The position numbers and the translations under genes are program-made. A stretch of 33,212 bases of DNA from DATBFX01 sp036558305 (GTDB lineage Bacteria; Chloroflexota; Chloroflexia; Thermomicrobiales; UBA6265): NCBI GenBank assembly GCA_036558305.1, contig DATBFX010000449.1, forward strand, positions 1 to 33,212. The letters run 5' to 3'. Of this stretch, positions 24,348-31,910 are shown piece after piece. The notes under the pieces are model-generated. The model was not told where the DNA came from. It worked only from the letters and a program-made list of their open reading frames with translations, and did not search any database. The first letter of the stretch is position 1. Every line of letters begins with the position of its first letter.

Positions 24348-25364
24348 ATGGCCGAATTGATGTGCAGGGATGAAACGACGGGGACACGGCAGGTCAATCT
24401 GGTCTTCGAGGGCGGGGGTGTCAAGGGCGTCGGTCTGATCGGCGCGCTGGCGGTGCTCGAAGAGCGCGGGTTTCGCGTCCGGCACGTTGCCGGTGCCTCG
24501 GCCGGCGCGATCGTCGCCGTCTTGCTGGCCGCCGGCTACTCGGCAGCGGAACTCTTGACGATCGCCCAGACCACGGGGTTCAAGGATCTCCGCGATCGCG
24601 ATTGGGTCGATCGGATTCCGCTGCTCGGCGGCCCGATCAGTATCTTCAAAGACCACGGTATCTACGAGGGCGACCGGCTCGTCGAATGGATGCGGTCGCT
24701 GCTCGCGGAGCGGGGGATCGCGACGTTTCGCGACCTCGAATCGCGGTCGTCGGACACGCGCCCGGTGTTCCGGCACGTCGCTCAGGTAATCGTCTCCGAT
24801 TTGACAGAACGTTCGTTGTTGGTCCTGCCCCGCGATGCGCACAAGCTGGGCAGCGAACCGAGCGACCTCGACGTGGCCCTCGCGGTCCGGATGAGCGTCA
24901 GCATTCCGATCTTTTTCGAACCGGTGCGGTTCACGAATCCCCGGACCGGCCGCGAACACGTACTCGTCGACGGCGGACTGCTCTCCAACTTCCCGGTCTG
25001 GCTCTTCGACGACGAAGAAGAGGCCGGTTGCCCCACCCTCGGTATCCGACTCGACGAGGAAGAGGATTCCGAGACCGGCGCGCCTGGTCTCGGACTCGAA
25101 TCGGTGATCGGGTTCGTCAAGGGGCTGGCCCAAACGGCCGTTTCCGCCCACGACCGCCACTATCTGGAGAGTGCGAACTTCGATCGCACGATCGGCGTTC
25201 CCAGCCTCGGCGTCGGCACCACCGACTTCGACATCTCGCCGGCGACGTCGCGCGCGCTCTACGAATCGGGCCGGCTTGCCGCCGAGGCGTTTCTCGATGG
25301 GTGGAGCGATGCCCCGCTGCCGATCGGCCGCCTGGAGACGGCGGCCTTTGCCGCAACGTCATAG
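24348..25364 (+). CDS. Patatin-like phospholipase
   Basis: A 338-residue serine acyl hydrolase with a Ser-Asp dyad. The oxyanion-hole loop EGGGVKGVG (21-29), nucleophile S51 in GASAGA and catalytic D208 in VDGGLLSNFP are all present. No signal peptide is seen, so it is probably cytoplasmic, acting on membrane lipids. The ATG at 24348 follows GGGGGAAGGG. Its last 6 bp overlap the convergent cyclodeaminase gene. It could be housekeeping lipid turnover or an effector-like lipase; there is no CBASS cyclase next to it. Confidence 0.92.
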   Translation: MAELMCRDETTGTRQVNLVFEGGGVKGVGLIGALAVLEERGFRVRHVAGASAGAIVAVLLAAGYSAAELLTIAQTTGFKDLRDRDWVDRIPLLGGPISIFKDHGIYEGDRLVEWMRSLLAERGIATFRDLESRSSDTRPVFRHVAQVIVSDLTERSLLVLPRDAHKLGSEPSDLDVALAVRMSVSIPIFFEPVRFTNPRTGREHVLVDGGLLSNFPVWLFDDEEEAGCPTLGIRLDEEEDSETGAPGLGLESVIGFVKGLAQTAVSAHDRHYLESANFDRTIGVPSLGVGTTDFDISPATSRALYESGRLAAEAFLDGWSDAPLPIGRLETAAFAATS

Positions 25365-26096
25365 CGTCGGCTTCTCGGGCAGGTTGTCGTCCAATGCGCG
25401 CGCAACGGTCAAGTAGGTTTGTTCGCCGCGCGCGGTGAGAGCGCCGATCTCACGCTCGAGTTGCGTCGCTCGTGCCCGGTCGCGCATCAGCTCGGTATTG
25501 GCCTTGACCATGTCCGCGGCGCTTCCCAGGGCGGCACGAGCGAGCCGCAGACTCGTCCGCACGTCGGCCCGGGCGTGTTTCGTCCCGAGCGCGGCCACCG
25601 CGTCAAGCGACCCCAGCAACTCAACACATCCCGATGCCACGCGGAGCGGCACGCCGGCGGCCTGTCCGAGGGCGGCTTCCAGTTCGCGCCGCCTGACCTC
25701 TCGCTCGTCGGCGGTCGATTTGGGAAGCCCTGCGGCGGTGCGATAGACGCCGTAGGCGTTTTCGTCCTCGATTGCCAATGCGAGGAAGCGGTGGCGCAAC
25801 TGAGCGGCGGCACGTTGGGCGTCGGTCAACGCCGTTTCTGCTTCGACCTCCAGCGGGCGAGCCAGAGTCAGCCGGCAGACCATTTCGGCCAGAGCAGCGG
25901 CAAAGGCGGCCGTGGTGGCCGCCACGCTGCCGCCACCCGGCGTCGGCTCGCCGGTGGCGACGGCCGCGGCGTACTCGACAACCGACCGAGACCGTCGGCC
26001 TGTTGGGAGATCCTTTTCGGTTGCCAATGCTCCGTCACCCGACCGCGTGGATGCCCCGAAGTCCTCCATCCGCGTCTGCCGGGCATAGTAGCCCAT
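25359..26096 (-). CDS. Cyclodeaminase/cyclohydrolase family protein (FTCD C-terminal type)
   Basis: A 245-residue helical protein of the formiminotetrahydrofolate cyclodeaminase family, which releases ammonia from 5-formimino-THF to give methenyl-THF, or acts as a methenyl-THF cyclohydrolase. The glycine-rich folate loop TPGGGSVAATTAAFAAALAE and the downstream M-x-x-x-L helix match the family, as do IEDENAYGVYRTA and the C-terminal ARADVRTSLRLARAALGSA. ATG at 26096, or ATG at 26069, starts the gene; neither has a strong ribosome site. It is 43 bp behind the DUF192 gene, in a minus-strand operon. Confidence 0.85.
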   Translation of the reverse strand: MGYYARQTRMEDFGASTRSGDGALATEKDLPTGRRSRSVVEYAAAVATGEPTPGGGSVAATTAAFAAALAEMVCRLTLARPLEVEAETALTDAQRAAAQLRHRFLALAIEDENAYGVYRTAAGLPKSTADEREVRRRELEAALGQAAGVPLRVASGCVELLGSLDAVAALGTKHARADVRTSLRLARAALGSAADMVKANTELMRDRARATQLEREIGALTARGEQTYLTVARALDDNLPEKPTL

Positions 26097-26139
26097 CTCG
26101 GCGCGCCAATCACCGCGTCCATCCGATCCCGCGCGAAAC

Positions 26140-26505
26140 TCAGGACATCGACGACGGCCGAAATTCGAGGAGGTCGCCGGCGCGGACGTCGACGGATGCG
26201 GCGACGCCTCCCGTCATCTCGATCACCGCCGCCGCGTTGGTGAAGTCGAATCGCCAGGGCCGCATCGACGGACGGACCTTGACGACCCGATTCTGCTTGT
26301 CCAGGTAGATCAGGTCGATCGGGAAGCGCATGAACTGCGTGTGGATGCCCTTCGCCGGTCGGAAGAGCATGCCGTGGCCGTCGGGCAAACCGCTGCGAAG
26401 CATCAATCCACGAAAACTCCGCCACGGTCCCTTCGCCTCTTCGATCGCCGAGCCGACCACGCGGCCCGTGCGCGTATTCACCACCTGGTGGACAGGTACC
26501 GCCAT
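26140..26505 (-). CDS. DUF192 family protein
   Basis: A 121-residue small beta-rich protein. The family blocks are present: FRGLMLRSGLPDGHGMLF, the F-M-R-F-P-I-D-L-I-Y-LD core (usual form: MrNT-x-I-P-LD-iiFld) and VIEMTGGVAASVDVRAGDLLEF at the end. Members are often exported, but no signal peptide is visible here. The ATG at 26505 follows GGGAG 8 nt upstream. Function unknown. Confidence 0.88.
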   Translation of the reverse strand: MAVPVHQVVNTRTGRVVGSAIEEAKGPWRSFRGLMLRSGLPDGHGMLFRPAKGIHTQFMRFPIDLIYLDKQNRVVKVRPSMRPWRFDFTNAAAVIEMTGGVAASVDVRAGDLLEFRPSSMS

Positions 26506-26564
26506 CTTCGTACTCCCGCAATGCGCCAGCAGTCCGCGGGACGCGTCGGCGTACCCGTGTCTGG

Positions 26565-26593
26565 CTTATACGGGTCGAAGCGCCGTCTGTGTA
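26565..26593 (-). promoter_or_regulatory. Promoter candidate for DUF192 and cyclodeaminase genes
   Basis: On the minus strand TACACA (26588-26593) and TATAAG (26565-26570) are 17 nt apart. Transcription would start near 26558, about 53 nt before the DUF192 ATG. It lies in the 132-bp gap behind the uroporphyrinogen-decarboxylase-like gene, so these two genes may have their own promoter within the cluster. Confidence 0.45.
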
Positions 26594-26637
26594 TGCCCCA
26601 ATCGTCTTGGGCAGACAATGCGGCAGAGCGATGGCCA

Positions 26638-27633
26638 TCAGGGCCCGGCTCGGACGGCGGAGACCGCGGCCTTGATGTTGGCGGCCGGGGTGTCGATCGG
26701 GATCACGCAACCGGGGGCAACGATCAAGCCGCGACCGTCGGTGGCGGCAATCGCCTCTGTCACTTCGGCGGCGACGGCCTCGGCGGACGCGGTGGCGATC
26801 GCTTGCTCGTTAATGCCGCCGGCGACGCAGCGACCGCTCCGCACCCTGCCCACCGGCAGCGACGGTTCCGCGCGACGGTCGTGCCAGTTGACGATCTGAA
26901 CCGGGTACTCCGCCTGGAGGTCGAACATCGGTCGCGTCCCGTGCAGGTGGAGCAGCACGATGGCGTCCGCGGGCACCGCCGCCAGCACCGCCAAATCGAA
27001 CGTGAGACCGAACTCGCGGTAGGCATCGAGCGACATCACGGATTCGTCGGCACACTGGGTCGCGAAGAAGAATCCGTCGGCGCCGGCTTCTCGCGATGCC
27101 TTGACGCACTGGCGGGTCACGTCGGCGATCAGTTCCAAAGCGTGCCGCAACTCGTCGGGGTGGGACCGGCTGTGCTCGACCGCCTGGGCGTTGGAGAGTT
27201 TCATCGCGACGGTCAACGGGCTGAAGATCGTGTGCAACAGCGGCACGTCCGGTTCGAGTGCCGACCGCGTGCGGTCGACCGCCGCGATGACGCGGCCGTT
27301 GAATCCTTGCCGGACGTCGAGCGGTTTGAGCGAGGCCCAATCGCCCGGAGCGGAGATCGGGAAGCGCTTCGTCGTGCGTGTCCCGCCACGCGCGCCTTCG
27401 TAGACGGTGACACCGCCCCAGTCGATGATCGGGTAATCGCCCGGCGGCATGAACTTGACGAGGTCGAACCCGAAGCGACGTTGCCAGTCGATGGTGGCGG
27501 CCGCGAGGTCCTCGGCCGTCTGGTCCCGTTCCGGGAAGTGCTGCCAGAGACTCACCGGCGGGCGATCGACCGGTTGCCCCGCGATTGCCGCCTGGACGCG
27601 CTCTCGTGCCGACATCGGAGAAGGTGCGGTCAT
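26638..27633 (-). CDS. Uroporphyrinogen decarboxylase superfamily protein
   Basis: A 331-residue TIM barrel of the UROD superfamily, which contains both haem-pathway decarboxylases and zinc methyltransferases acting on corrinoid or CoM-type thiols. The N-terminal MSARERVQAAIAGQPVDRPP is typical. The sequence has H229-L-H231 and C309 (APGCVIP), close to the His-x-Cys...Cys zinc pattern of MtaA/CmuA-type methyltransferases with the second ligand changed to His. True HemE residues (the N-terminal substrate Arg pair) are not evident. A methyltransferase-like role is therefore more likely than haem synthesis. It starts 6 bp after the zinc-ribbon gene ends. Confidence 0.82.
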   Translation of the reverse strand: MTAPSPMSARERVQAAIAGQPVDRPPVSLWQHFPERDQTAEDLAAATIDWQRRFGFDLVKFMPPGDYPIIDWGGVTVYEGARGGTRTTKRFPISAPGDWASLKPLDVRQGFNGRVIAAVDRTRSALEPDVPLLHTIFSPLTVAMKLSNAQAVEHSRSHPDELRHALELIADVTRQCVKASREAGADGFFFATQCADESVMSLDAYREFGLTFDLAVLAAVPADAIVLLHLHGTRPMFDLQAEYPVQIVNWHDRRAEPSLPVGRVRSGRCVAGGINEQAIATASAEAVAAEVTEAIAATDGRGLIVAPGCVIPIDTPAANIKAAVSAVRAGP

Positions 27634-27639
27634 CGTCGT

Positions 27640-28092
27640 CTACGCCTTTCGCGAGGCGGCGAGGAGCGCTTCGAGCTCGTGCACGAAGCGCTCCTCGTCG
27701 ACGAATTCCAATCGGTAATCCGATTCGTGGATGCTCGGAGCCGGCGGCAGCACGAACCGCACCCAGCCGTCTTCGGCCCCGCGGCAGAGAAGGTCGGTGA
27801 CCTTGGCCTCGAACCGGTTGTACGGCATGTCCGGGGTCAGAACACGGTAATACTGCTCACCCATGCCGTTGCGCGTCCAGATCAGCCGGACGAGCTGGCG
27901 GTGCTTGGTGCGGAGGTCCGAGGCGACCAATTCGGTGGCCATCAACCCACGCAGGATCGCGTTGAACTTGCCCATCGGTCGGACCGGCGAGTCGCAGATC
28001 GGGCAGCGACCGTCCGGCACATCGGCGTGCCGGAAGCTGCGCCGGCAGGCATCGCACCACAGGTAGGTTTTCTCGGGCGATGTCGCGTTCAT
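27640..28092 (-). CDS. Hypothetical zinc-ribbon protein
   Basis: A 150-residue protein whose N-terminus is a four-Cys zinc ribbon: C13-x2-C16 (YLWCDACRRSF) and C30-x2-C33 (GRCPICDS). The remaining 115 residues (FNAILRGLMATELVASDLRT, IWTRNGMGEQYYRVLTP, YRLEFVDEERFVHELEALL) match nothing I know. The ATG at 28092 is chosen because the frame upstream is low-complexity and overlaps the terminator. It lies 6 bp before the UROD-like gene and is likely cotranscribed with it. Confidence 0.75.
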   Translation of the reverse strand: MNATSPEKTYLWCDACRRSFRHADVPDGRCPICDSPVRPMGKFNAILRGLMATELVASDLRTKHRQLVRLIWTRNGMGEQYYRVLTPDMPYNRFEAKVTDLLCRGAEDGWVRFVLPPAPSIHESDYRLEFVDEERFVHELEALLAASRKA

Positions 28093-28099
28093 GGCGGGA

Positions 28100-28128
28100 A
28101 TGGTCCCGGAATCCGATCGGGGCGTCAA
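28100..28128 (-). promoter_or_regulatory. Promoter candidate for the zinc-ribbon/UROD operon
   Basis: On the minus strand TTGACG (28123-28128) and GACCAT (28100-28105) are 17 nt apart. The ATG at 28092 is only 7 nt past the -10, so the transcript would be leaderless or nearly so. It sits directly behind the upstream terminator. Confidence 0.4.
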
Positions 28129-28133
28129 ATGAA

Positions 28134-28164
28134 GAACCCGACCGAGGTTGCGTCGGCCGGGTTC
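28134..28164 (-). terminator. Intrinsic terminator of the cytochrome operon
   Basis: On the minus strand GAACCCGGCCGA and TCGGTCGGGTTC form a 12-bp stem with one mismatch and a 7-nt loop, followed by TTCATTTG. It stands 32 nt after the stop of the 77-residue membrane protein gene. Confidence 0.75.
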
Positions 28165-28195
28165 GACCTCTCCCGTTGGCGCCCGCGCGCGTTCG

Positions 28196-28429
28196 CTAGT
28201 TCCGCATGCTGCGCTGCTCATATCGCTCGTAGCCGCCGCCGCGGCCGACGTTGACGGCACCCGGCTGCTCGCCGGCCTTGTCGGCCCACTTCTGGATCAG
28301 GTGCGTGATGTAGATCCCGCCGATCATCATGGCGAGGGCGATTGCCACCTCGATGGTGTCGGCGAGCACGCCGTAGTGGGCGAGGTTGTCGATCCGCACG
28401 TTGCCGAGCCACTCGATCGCATCTTTCAT
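28196..28429 (-). CDS. Small single-pass membrane protein of the cytochrome operon
   Basis: A 77-residue protein with one clear membrane helix (about residues 20-43, VLADTIEVAIALAMMIGGIY) and a basic, Gly/Tyr/Arg-rich tail. AGGAG precedes the ATG by about 10 nt. It is the last gene before the terminator and lies 30 bp behind the cytochrome c-cupredoxin gene. It may be an accessory subunit of the quinol:acceptor complex; this is inferred only from position. Confidence 0.75.
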   Translation of the reverse strand: MKDAIEWLGNVRIDNLAHYGVLADTIEVAIALAMMIGGIYITHLIQKWADKAGEQPGAVNVGRGGGYERYEQRSMRN

Positions 28430-28459
28430 CGTTCCGTGTCTCCTGATGGCCGGGGATCG

Positions 28460-29326
28460 TTACTTGACGGTCAACGTGCCAACCATGCCGGCTTCCTTGT
28501 GACCCGGCACGGCACAGTAGAACTGGTAGGTGCCGGCCGGGGCGTTGACGACGATGGTTTTCGTCGACCCGCCCGCAACGTCGCCGGATTTCACGTTCAA
28601 CGCATCGATGTCGAAGGTGTGGACCGAACTGCCGGTGTTGACGAGGTTGATCGTCACGTCGGTGTTGGCCGGGATCGTGATCGCGGTCGGTTGGAAACCG
28701 ATGTCGACCATCGTGACCGTCGGACCGGGCGGAGTCGCACCGGTCGGGGTCGGCGAAGCCGCACCGGCGCCGGGAGTCGCCGTCGGGGTCTTGCGCGGAT
28801 CGGTCGGGTCTGCGGTCGGATAGCCGCCGGCGGTGGCGACGGCCTCGTTGTAGACCTTGTTCCAATCGACGTGCTGGATCATCGTGACCAATTCTTCGAT
28901 CTGCGCGTCGTTGAGCGGACCGCCGTTCGCTTCACCCCAGGCAGGCATACCGACGTTGAGCCGGCCGTCGTGAATGGTCTGAGAAATCACGGTCGCCCGC
29001 GCATCGACCCCGCCGGGCACGGGAGAACCGTCGGCCTGGATGCCCTGTTGGTTTTGGAGTGTCGCGAAGGTGTTGCCGCCGAGCGGCGCGCCGATTCGGC
29101 CGGTGCCCGCTTCGCCCGGCGTCAAGTAGCCTTCACCGGCTGGTCCATGACACCGCAGGCACAACGAGAGGTAGTTGGCCGTCGCGCGTTCGATCGCGTC
29201 GTCCTGCTGCGACTGTTCCTCGGCGGCGATCCGGTTGTTCTCGTCCGCCAGGTAGAGCACCAGCACGGTGGCGAGCGCCACGAGTCCGACGATGACGACG
29301 GTTGCCAGCTTTTGAACTGCCCCCAC
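28460..29326 (-). CDS. Membrane-anchored cytochrome c-cupredoxin fusion
   Basis: A 288-residue electron carrier. Residues 8-27 form an N-terminal membrane anchor. Residues 45-155 are a class I cytochrome c domain with haem motif C56-L-R-C59-H60 and axial Met M127 (VGMPAWG). Residues 170-203 are a Pro/Thr/Ala-rich linker. Residues 204-288 are a plastocyanin-like cupredoxin with the type 1 copper ligands H236 (SSVHTFD), C271, H276 (FYCAVPGHKEAG) and M281. The GTG at 29326 is preceded by AGGAG. In this operon it should accept electrons from the Rieske/cytochrome b complex and pass them on at the outer face of the membrane. Confidence 0.9.
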   Translation of the reverse strand: MGAVQKLATVVIVGLVALATVLVLYLADENNRIAAEEQSQQDDAIERATANYLSLCLRCHGPAGEGYLTPGEAGTGRIGAPLGGNTFATLQNQQGIQADGSPVPGGVDARATVISQTIHDGRLNVGMPAWGEANGGPLNDAQIEELVTMIQHVDWNKVYNEAVATAGGYPTADPTDPRKTPTATPGAGAASPTPTGATPPGPTVTMVDIGFQPTAITIPANTDVTINLVNTGSSVHTFDIDALNVKSGDVAGGSTKTIVVNAPAGTYQFYCAVPGHKEAGMVGTLTVK

Positions 29327-29409
29327 GCCTGCGTACTCCTGCCCTAGCTGCTCGCCGAAGCCCTGAACTCCCGTCGTCGTGCGCTAATTGCCGTCGCCGC
29401 CCACCACGA

Positions 29410-29997
29410 TCATCCCGGATAGGGGACGGCCTGTGATGGTTCGTACTTGGCGCGCTGATTGATGTTGCCGGTATTGACCGTGATGCTGCCGTCGGCGTTC
29501 ACGGACACGCCCATGTAGTCCATCGAACGGGGCGCGGGTCCGCCGGTACGGGTGCCGTTGTAGTCGTACACGCTGCCGTGGCACGGGCAGTGGAAGGCAG
29601 ATGGGCTATCGACCGGCCCAACCCACGGCACGGTGCAACCGAGGTGCGGGCACTTCCAATAGAGAGCCAGGAGTCCGTCGTCGTTGTGGACGAGGTAGAA
29701 CTTCCCTGGTGTGTAGGTGAACGGAACGCCTTTCACATCAGGGATATTCGTGGCGGCGACGTCGAGCGCCTTGCCGAAGGCGGTCGTCTTGTTCGGCCAG
29801 AAGAAGCGGACGAACCCGACGGTCAACTCGGTGACGATGATGATCACGGACCCGAGCGCGGCGTTGCGGATGAAGCCGCGTCGCGTCACCGACCGCGATC
29901 GTTGCGGGCCGATGTGGAAGCGGCCGAGCAGTCCAAGCAGGCGAGCGCCGAGCCCGCCCGCGAACAAACCGAACAAAGTCCGCAACAACGATCGCAT
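29410..29997 (-). CDS. petC: Rieske iron-sulfur subunit of the quinol:cytochrome complex
   Basis: A 195-residue protein. The N-terminal region carries a twin-arginine-like motif (TRRGFIRNAALG, 38-49) running into a membrane helix (48-66). The Rieske fold holds a [2Fe-2S] cluster through C116-x-H118 (CPHLGC) and C137-x2-H140 (CPCHGS), with C121 and C139 as the disulfide pair. It takes electrons from quinol at the Qo site. The ATG is at 29997. The symbol follows b6f naming; qcrA is the Bacillus equivalent. Confidence 0.94.
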   Translation of the reverse strand: MRSLLRTLFGLFAGGLGARLLGLLGRFHIGPQRSRSVTRRGFIRNAALGSVIIIVTELTVGFVRFFWPNKTTAFGKALDVAATNIPDVKGVPFTYTPGKFYLVHNDDGLLALYWKCPHLGCTVPWVGPVDSPSAFHCPCHGSVYDYNGTRTGGPAPRSMDYMGVSVNADGSITVNTGNINQRAKYEPSQAVPYPG

Positions 29998-30057
29998 CGC
30001 CGTCTGCCTCTACCTTCGTCGAGCGACCGTCCGAACGCGGCCGCGCGGTTGAGCGGT

Positions 30058-30858
30058 TTAGTGGTGCGTCAGCGGCAGGTTCCACGGCCAGGTCAGGTTT
30101 TGGCCTTCGCCGCGGAACGAGGTGCCGAAGATCGTCAAGACCCAGTACGTGACGAAAAACCCGGTGAACAGCGCGATGATCATCTCACGCCGGGTCGGGC
30201 GGAAGATCGCCTGCACGAGCCCCATCAGGATGCCGATGGTCCCGAGCATGACGATCGACGGGAAAACCTGGCCGTAGATGATCTCGGGGGCACCCCTGTC
30301 GACGAGCCATTGCTTGATGCCCCAGCCCTGGAAGTGCTCGGTGCCGATGAACTCGTCGCCGACGATCATCAGGGGCACGACGATGACCGTGAAGACCGTC
30401 GTGAAGGCGACGATTTTTCGCCCTTTGGCCGAGGTGCCGAGGATGCCGACGCCGAGCGGGCTGCGGTCGATGTACGGGATGGCCGCGATCGCGACCAGTG
30501 CGATCGTCGGGACGGTCACGCCGGCGAGACCGGGATTCATATGGAGGAGGAGTTCCTGGAGATTCAGGAAGTACCAGGGTGCCTTCGACGGGTTGGGGGT
30601 ATGGTTCGGATTGGCATGCTCGGTGAGCGGGGCGCTGACGAAGATCGAGAGAAACGTCAGGATGCCCAGGAACACCGTGGCGCAGACCGCCTCGACGACG
30701 ACGAGCGACGGCCAGACCATCACCTCGTCTTCGGCCAGGTCGGTCGGCCGCGCGAGGGCGCGCCCGCGCACCAGCTCGAGTAGCTTCTGCCGTTTCGCCT
30801 CGTCGATCTGCGACGGAACGCCGCCGGCCGGACCCGGTCGCTGTACCAACTCCGCCAT
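30058..30858 (-). CDS. petD: Cytochrome b subunit IV (C-terminal domain)
   Basis: A 266-residue membrane protein equivalent to b6f subunit IV, with at least three membrane helices. The quinol-oxidation motif appears as A93-P-W-Y96 (NPSKAPWYFLNLQELL) instead of PEWY, a form known from menaquinol-type complexes. The soluble N-terminal 45 residues and the final WPWNLPLTHH are extra. Separate genes for b6 and subunit IV show a split cytochrome b. The 111-bp gap to petB contains a heptad repeat. Confidence 0.92.
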   Translation of the reverse strand: MAELVQRPGPAGGVPSQIDEAKRQKLLELVRGRALARPTDLAEDEVMVWPSLVVVEAVCATVFLGILTFLSIFVSAPLTEHANPNHTPNPSKAPWYFLNLQELLLHMNPGLAGVTVPTIALVAIAAIPYIDRSPLGVGILGTSAKGRKIVAFTTVFTVIVVPLMIVGDEFIGTEHFQGWGIKQWLVDRGAPEIIYGQVFPSIVMLGTIGILMGLVQAIFRPTRREMIIALFTGFFVTYWVLTIFGTSFRGEGQNLTWPWNLPLTHH

Positions 30859-30872
30859 CGTCGTTCTCCCTG

Positions 30873-30921
30873 TCTCAGGTCCGAAATCCCACGTTTCAGG
30901 TCTCAGGTCTCAGGTCTCAGG
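30873..30921. repeat. Heptanucleotide repeat array (TCTCAGG) between petB and petD
   Basis: Seven 7-bp units run in phase from 30873 to 30921: TCTCAGG, two degenerate units, TTTCAGG, then TCTCAGG three times. Further 7-mers of another type (GGACCAG, GGACTTG, CGACTCG) seem to follow near 30955. No complementary arm was found, unlike the elements at 14854 and 31911. It lies between petB and petD and would be transcribed with them. Confidence 0.75.
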
Positions 30922-30969
30922 TTCGTTGTCTCCTTGCGACGTGAGGACCAGGGACTTGCGACTCGTCTC

Positions 30970-31698
30970 CTACAGCGGGCCGGAGATGCCGCCGTCTTTG
31001 CGGATCCGCCAGAAGTGGACGGCCATCAGGAAGGCCGCGATCAGTGGTAAGAAGATGACGTGCAGGGTGTAGAAGCGGATCAGCGTCGGTTGGGCGATCT
31101 CGTTGCCGCCGCGGAGGAGGAAATTGATCTTGGGACCGAGGATCGGCGCGGCGCCGCCGATGTTGGTGCCGACCGTAATCGCCCACATCGACAACTGGTC
31201 CCAGGGGAGGAGGTATCCGCTGAAGGAGAGGAGAAATGTGGTGACAAGGAGAAGCACGCCGATGACCCAGTTGAACTCCCGCGGTGGTTTGTAGGAGCCG
31301 GTATAGAACACTCGGCCCATGTGGAGAAAGACCGAGATGACCATGCCTTGTGCGGCCCACCGGTGCATGTTGCGCATCAACGTGCCAAACGTGACGCTCG
31401 CCCCGAGGTCCTTCATGTTTTGGTAGGCCTGGTCGGTCGCCGGCACGTAGTAGAACATGAGGAGGACGCCGGTCATGGTGAGGACGAGGAAGAGGAAGAA
31501 GGAGAGCCCGCCGAGGCAGAAGGTGTAGGTCACCTTCGTCGCGTAACGTTTGATCTTGACCGGATGGATGTGGAGGAAGACGTTACTCGCGATGATGAGC
31601 GCCTGGTTGCGCTGGGTGTCGGGGTAGCCGTGGCGGACGACCGATCGCCAAAGCGCCGAGCCGGTAATCCGATCGGCCAGCGTCTGCTCACGCCTCAT
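30970..31698 (-). CDS. petB: Cytochrome b6-type subunit
   Basis: A 242-residue four-helix dihaem cytochrome b. Haem ligands are H112/H126 (14 apart) and H213/H228 (15 apart); the 15-residue spacing of the second pair is the b6f pattern rather than bc1. C61 (YTFCLGG) sits where b6 and Bacillus QcrB attach the extra haem ci/c covalently. The quinol-site segment SGYLLPWDQ is present. The ATG at 31698 is preceded by GAGGAGGG and overlaps the stop of a possible 38-codon ORF. It is the first confident gene of the complex operon. Confidence 0.94.
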   Translation of the reverse strand: MRREQTLADRITGSALWRSVVRHGYPDTQRNQALIIASNVFLHIHPVKIKRYATKVTYTFCLGGLSFFLFLVLTMTGVLLMFYYVPATDQAYQNMKDLGASVTFGTLMRNMHRWAAQGMVISVFLHMGRVFYTGSYKPPREFNWVIGVLLLVTTFLLSFSGYLLPWDQLSMWAITVGTNIGGAAPILGPKINFLLRGGNEIAQPTLIRFYTLHVIFLPLIAAFLMAVHFWRIRKDGGISGPL

Positions 31699-31811
31699 TC
31701 CGTTCCCTCCTCAGGAACCAGCTCCCGCACGTCGCGGAGTGCGCGGTTGTCGTGCTCGCTTCGCCGCCCGTCCTCCCGTGTGCCGAACCCCGTTTTGCGT
31801 CGTCGTTGCAC
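31695..31811 (-). CDS. Candidate 38-residue small protein ahead of petB
   Basis: A GTG at 31811 opens a 38-codon frame rich in charged residues (VQRRRKTGFGTREDGRRSEH, then ending LRDVRELVPEEGTE). Its TGA overlaps the petB ATG (ATGA), as expected for translational coupling, and the petB ribosome site lies inside it. No ribosome site precedes its own start. It would be the first gene downstream of the promoter at 31842. A competing frame starting at ATG 31813 codes for implausible text. Confidence 0.4.
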   Translation of the reverse strand: MQRRRKTGFGTREDGRRSEHDNRALRDVRELVPEEGTE

Positions 31812-31841
31812 ATGCTGGACTTCGGCACAGGGCACCGGAGT

Positions 31842-31870
31842 ATTGTGGGCCGGACGGGTGAGCCGGTCAA
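31842..31870 (-). promoter_or_regulatory. petB: Promoter candidate for the cytochrome operon
   Basis: On the minus strand TTGACC (31865-31870) and CACAAT (31842-31847) are 17 nt apart. Transcription would begin near 31835, upstream of the small ORF and petB. Confidence 0.5.
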
Positions 31871-31910
31871 GCCAATTGTATCGGAATGCACGGCCCGGAC
31901 GGAGTGGCGC

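Noticed and set aside
24348..25364. Patatin gene as part of a CBASS-like defence system
   Set aside because: No nucleotide cyclase or ubiquitin-like accessory gene is adjacent; the neighbours are metabolic or degraded.
26638..27633. UROD-like gene as haem-pathway hemE
   Set aside because: The HLH...C residues point to the zinc methyltransferase branch, and no other haem gene is nearby.
30955..30969. Second inverted arm of the petB-petD heptad repeat
   Set aside because: The 7-mers here are not complementary to TCTCAGG, so an inverted pair is not supported at this locus.
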